Positions 12,790 to 13,299 of a stretch of DNA of 13,299 nt are shown piece by piece. This DNA comes from Embleya sp040605455 (GTDB taxonomy: Bacteria; Actinomycetota; Actinomycetes; Streptomycetales; Streptomycetaceae): NCBI RefSeq assembly GCF_040605455.1, contig NZ_JBEXCV010000201.1, positions 1 to 13,299 of the forward strand, read 5' to 3'. The notes under the pieces are model-generated. The model worked only from the letters and a program-made list of their open reading frames with translations, did not search any database and had not been told where the DNA came from. The stretch's first letter is position 1. Every line of letters begins with the position of its first letter. A program made the position numbers and the translations under genes.

Positions 12790-13299
12790 ATGTCCAATGT
12801 TGTGCAGGATGGTATTTCCTGGCTCGCGGCGGGCGATGTCGATGACGTCCGCGGCGGCGACGGCACATCGACGGAGCCGATGTCGGCGGAACACCCTGCC
12901 GGGCGCGAACTCCCTTCGCGGTGGCGGTTGGACTGGGTGACCGGCCCCTGGGCGGCAGCCCGCCGTCCGGTCGCGCCGGGCGGTGCGGCCGCCGCCTCGA
13001 CCGCCACCGGCGCGGATGCCGACGGTCGGGGTGCCGCGCCGTGGGTCCGAGCGCTGGTTCCCGAGCAGCCGATCGGCGAGCCGCTGACGGGGCACGACGG
13101 ACCTGTGGACGCGGTGACCACGGCGCTGGTCGGCGGCCGGCCGGTCGTGGTCGCCGGCACCGCCGGGTGGGGAACGACGGTGCGCGTGTTCGACCTCGAC
13201 CGCGGGCACCAGCTGTGCCGGCCCCTGGTCGGCCGGACCGCCTGGGTGGGCGCGGCACGGGCCGTCGTGGCCGGTCGCCCGGTCGCGGTGACCGGCGAC
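12790..13299 (+). CDS. WD40-repeat protein, N-terminal part (continues past window)
   Basis: The frame from ATG 12790 is open to the last base (170 residues), so the stop lies outside. Residues 1 to about 95 (MSNVVQDGISWLAAGDVDDV, then Ala/Gly/Pro-rich) look like a low-complexity linker. From about residue 96 the WD40 pattern appears: GEPLTGHDGPVDAVTTALVG, GRPVVVAGTAGWGTTVRVFD, LDRGHQLCRPLVG, then a second blade with VVAGRPVAVTGD. Actinomycete proteins of this type carry many such blades and are thought to act as scaffolds; no partner domain is visible yet. There is no good SD; a CACAAT six bases before the ATG would fit a leaderless start but is a weak match. The 176 bp between the dehydrogenase remnant and this ATG hold nothing I can name. 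Confidence 0.75.
   Translation, partial: MSNVVQDGISWLAAGDVDDVRGGDGTSTEPMSAEHPAGRELPSRWRLDWVTGPWAAARRPVAPGGAAAASTATGADADGRGAAPWVRALVPEQPIGEPLTGHDGPVDAVTTALVGGRPVVVAGTAGWGTTVRVFDLDRGHQLCRPLVGRTAWVGAARAVVAGRPVAVTGD

Overview
The window is very GC-rich DNA with GC-biased third codon positions, frequent GTG starts, strong AAGGAGG-type ribosome binding sites and several apparently leaderless genes. This points to an actinomycete, most likely Streptomycetaceae (Streptomyces, Kitasatospora or Embleya type). The gene mix (single regulators paired with small enzymes, several truncated or frameshifted genes, a WD40 protein) looks like an accessory chromosome-arm region. I see no tRNA, rRNA, CRISPR array, insertion sequence or prophage gene.

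Layout. 1-1116: C-terminal part of a FUSC-type membrane protein. 1288-2081: a 248-residue protein with a helix-turn-helix-like segment and two Clp_N repeats. It sits behind two matched 17-bp palindromes that overlay a consensus promoter positioned for a leaderless transcript. A strong hairpin ends it (2104-2166). 2158-2319: antisense remnant of a MOSC-domain gene. 2523-3308: P-loop NTPase-like protein. 3435-4028 (-): TIGR03086/DinB-like protein. 4192-5068 (-): a three-gene operon of an AhpD-like carboxymuconolactone decarboxylase, a previously easy-to-miss 40-codon ORF and a 71-residue protein, joined by ATGA overlaps at both junctions. The operon diverges from a TetR regulator (5179-5736) across two matched 20-bp operators.

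5737-5920 is a C-rich, G-poor convergent spacer. 5921-6577 (-): CatB/Vat-like hexapeptide acetyltransferase. 6698-7402 (-): PPOX-type flavoprotein. About 7529-8925 (+): a TPR-type regulator that needs two +1 frame corrections to read through, followed by an overlapping intact GNAT acetyltransferase (8925-9491). 9513-9674 (-): the first 53 or so codons of another GNAT gene, with its -10 element and SD intact. 9846-11216 (-): a PhoA-type alkaline phosphatase with a twin-arginine-like signal. 11454-12107 (-): a VanX-like D-Ala-D-Ala dipeptidase. Each of these last two genes is followed by a long hairpin. 12140-12613 (+): C-terminal remnant of a zinc-binding dehydrogenase/quinone reductase. 12790-13299 (+): start of a WD40-repeat protein that runs out of the window.

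How it works together. The clearest functional unit is the TetR/AhpD-like operon. The most interesting single locus is the Clp_N/HTH gene, whose length and architecture resemble mycobacterial ClpC2 and whose promoter looks built for autorepression. Four damaged genes in about 11 kb suggest repeated deletion or recombination in this region.
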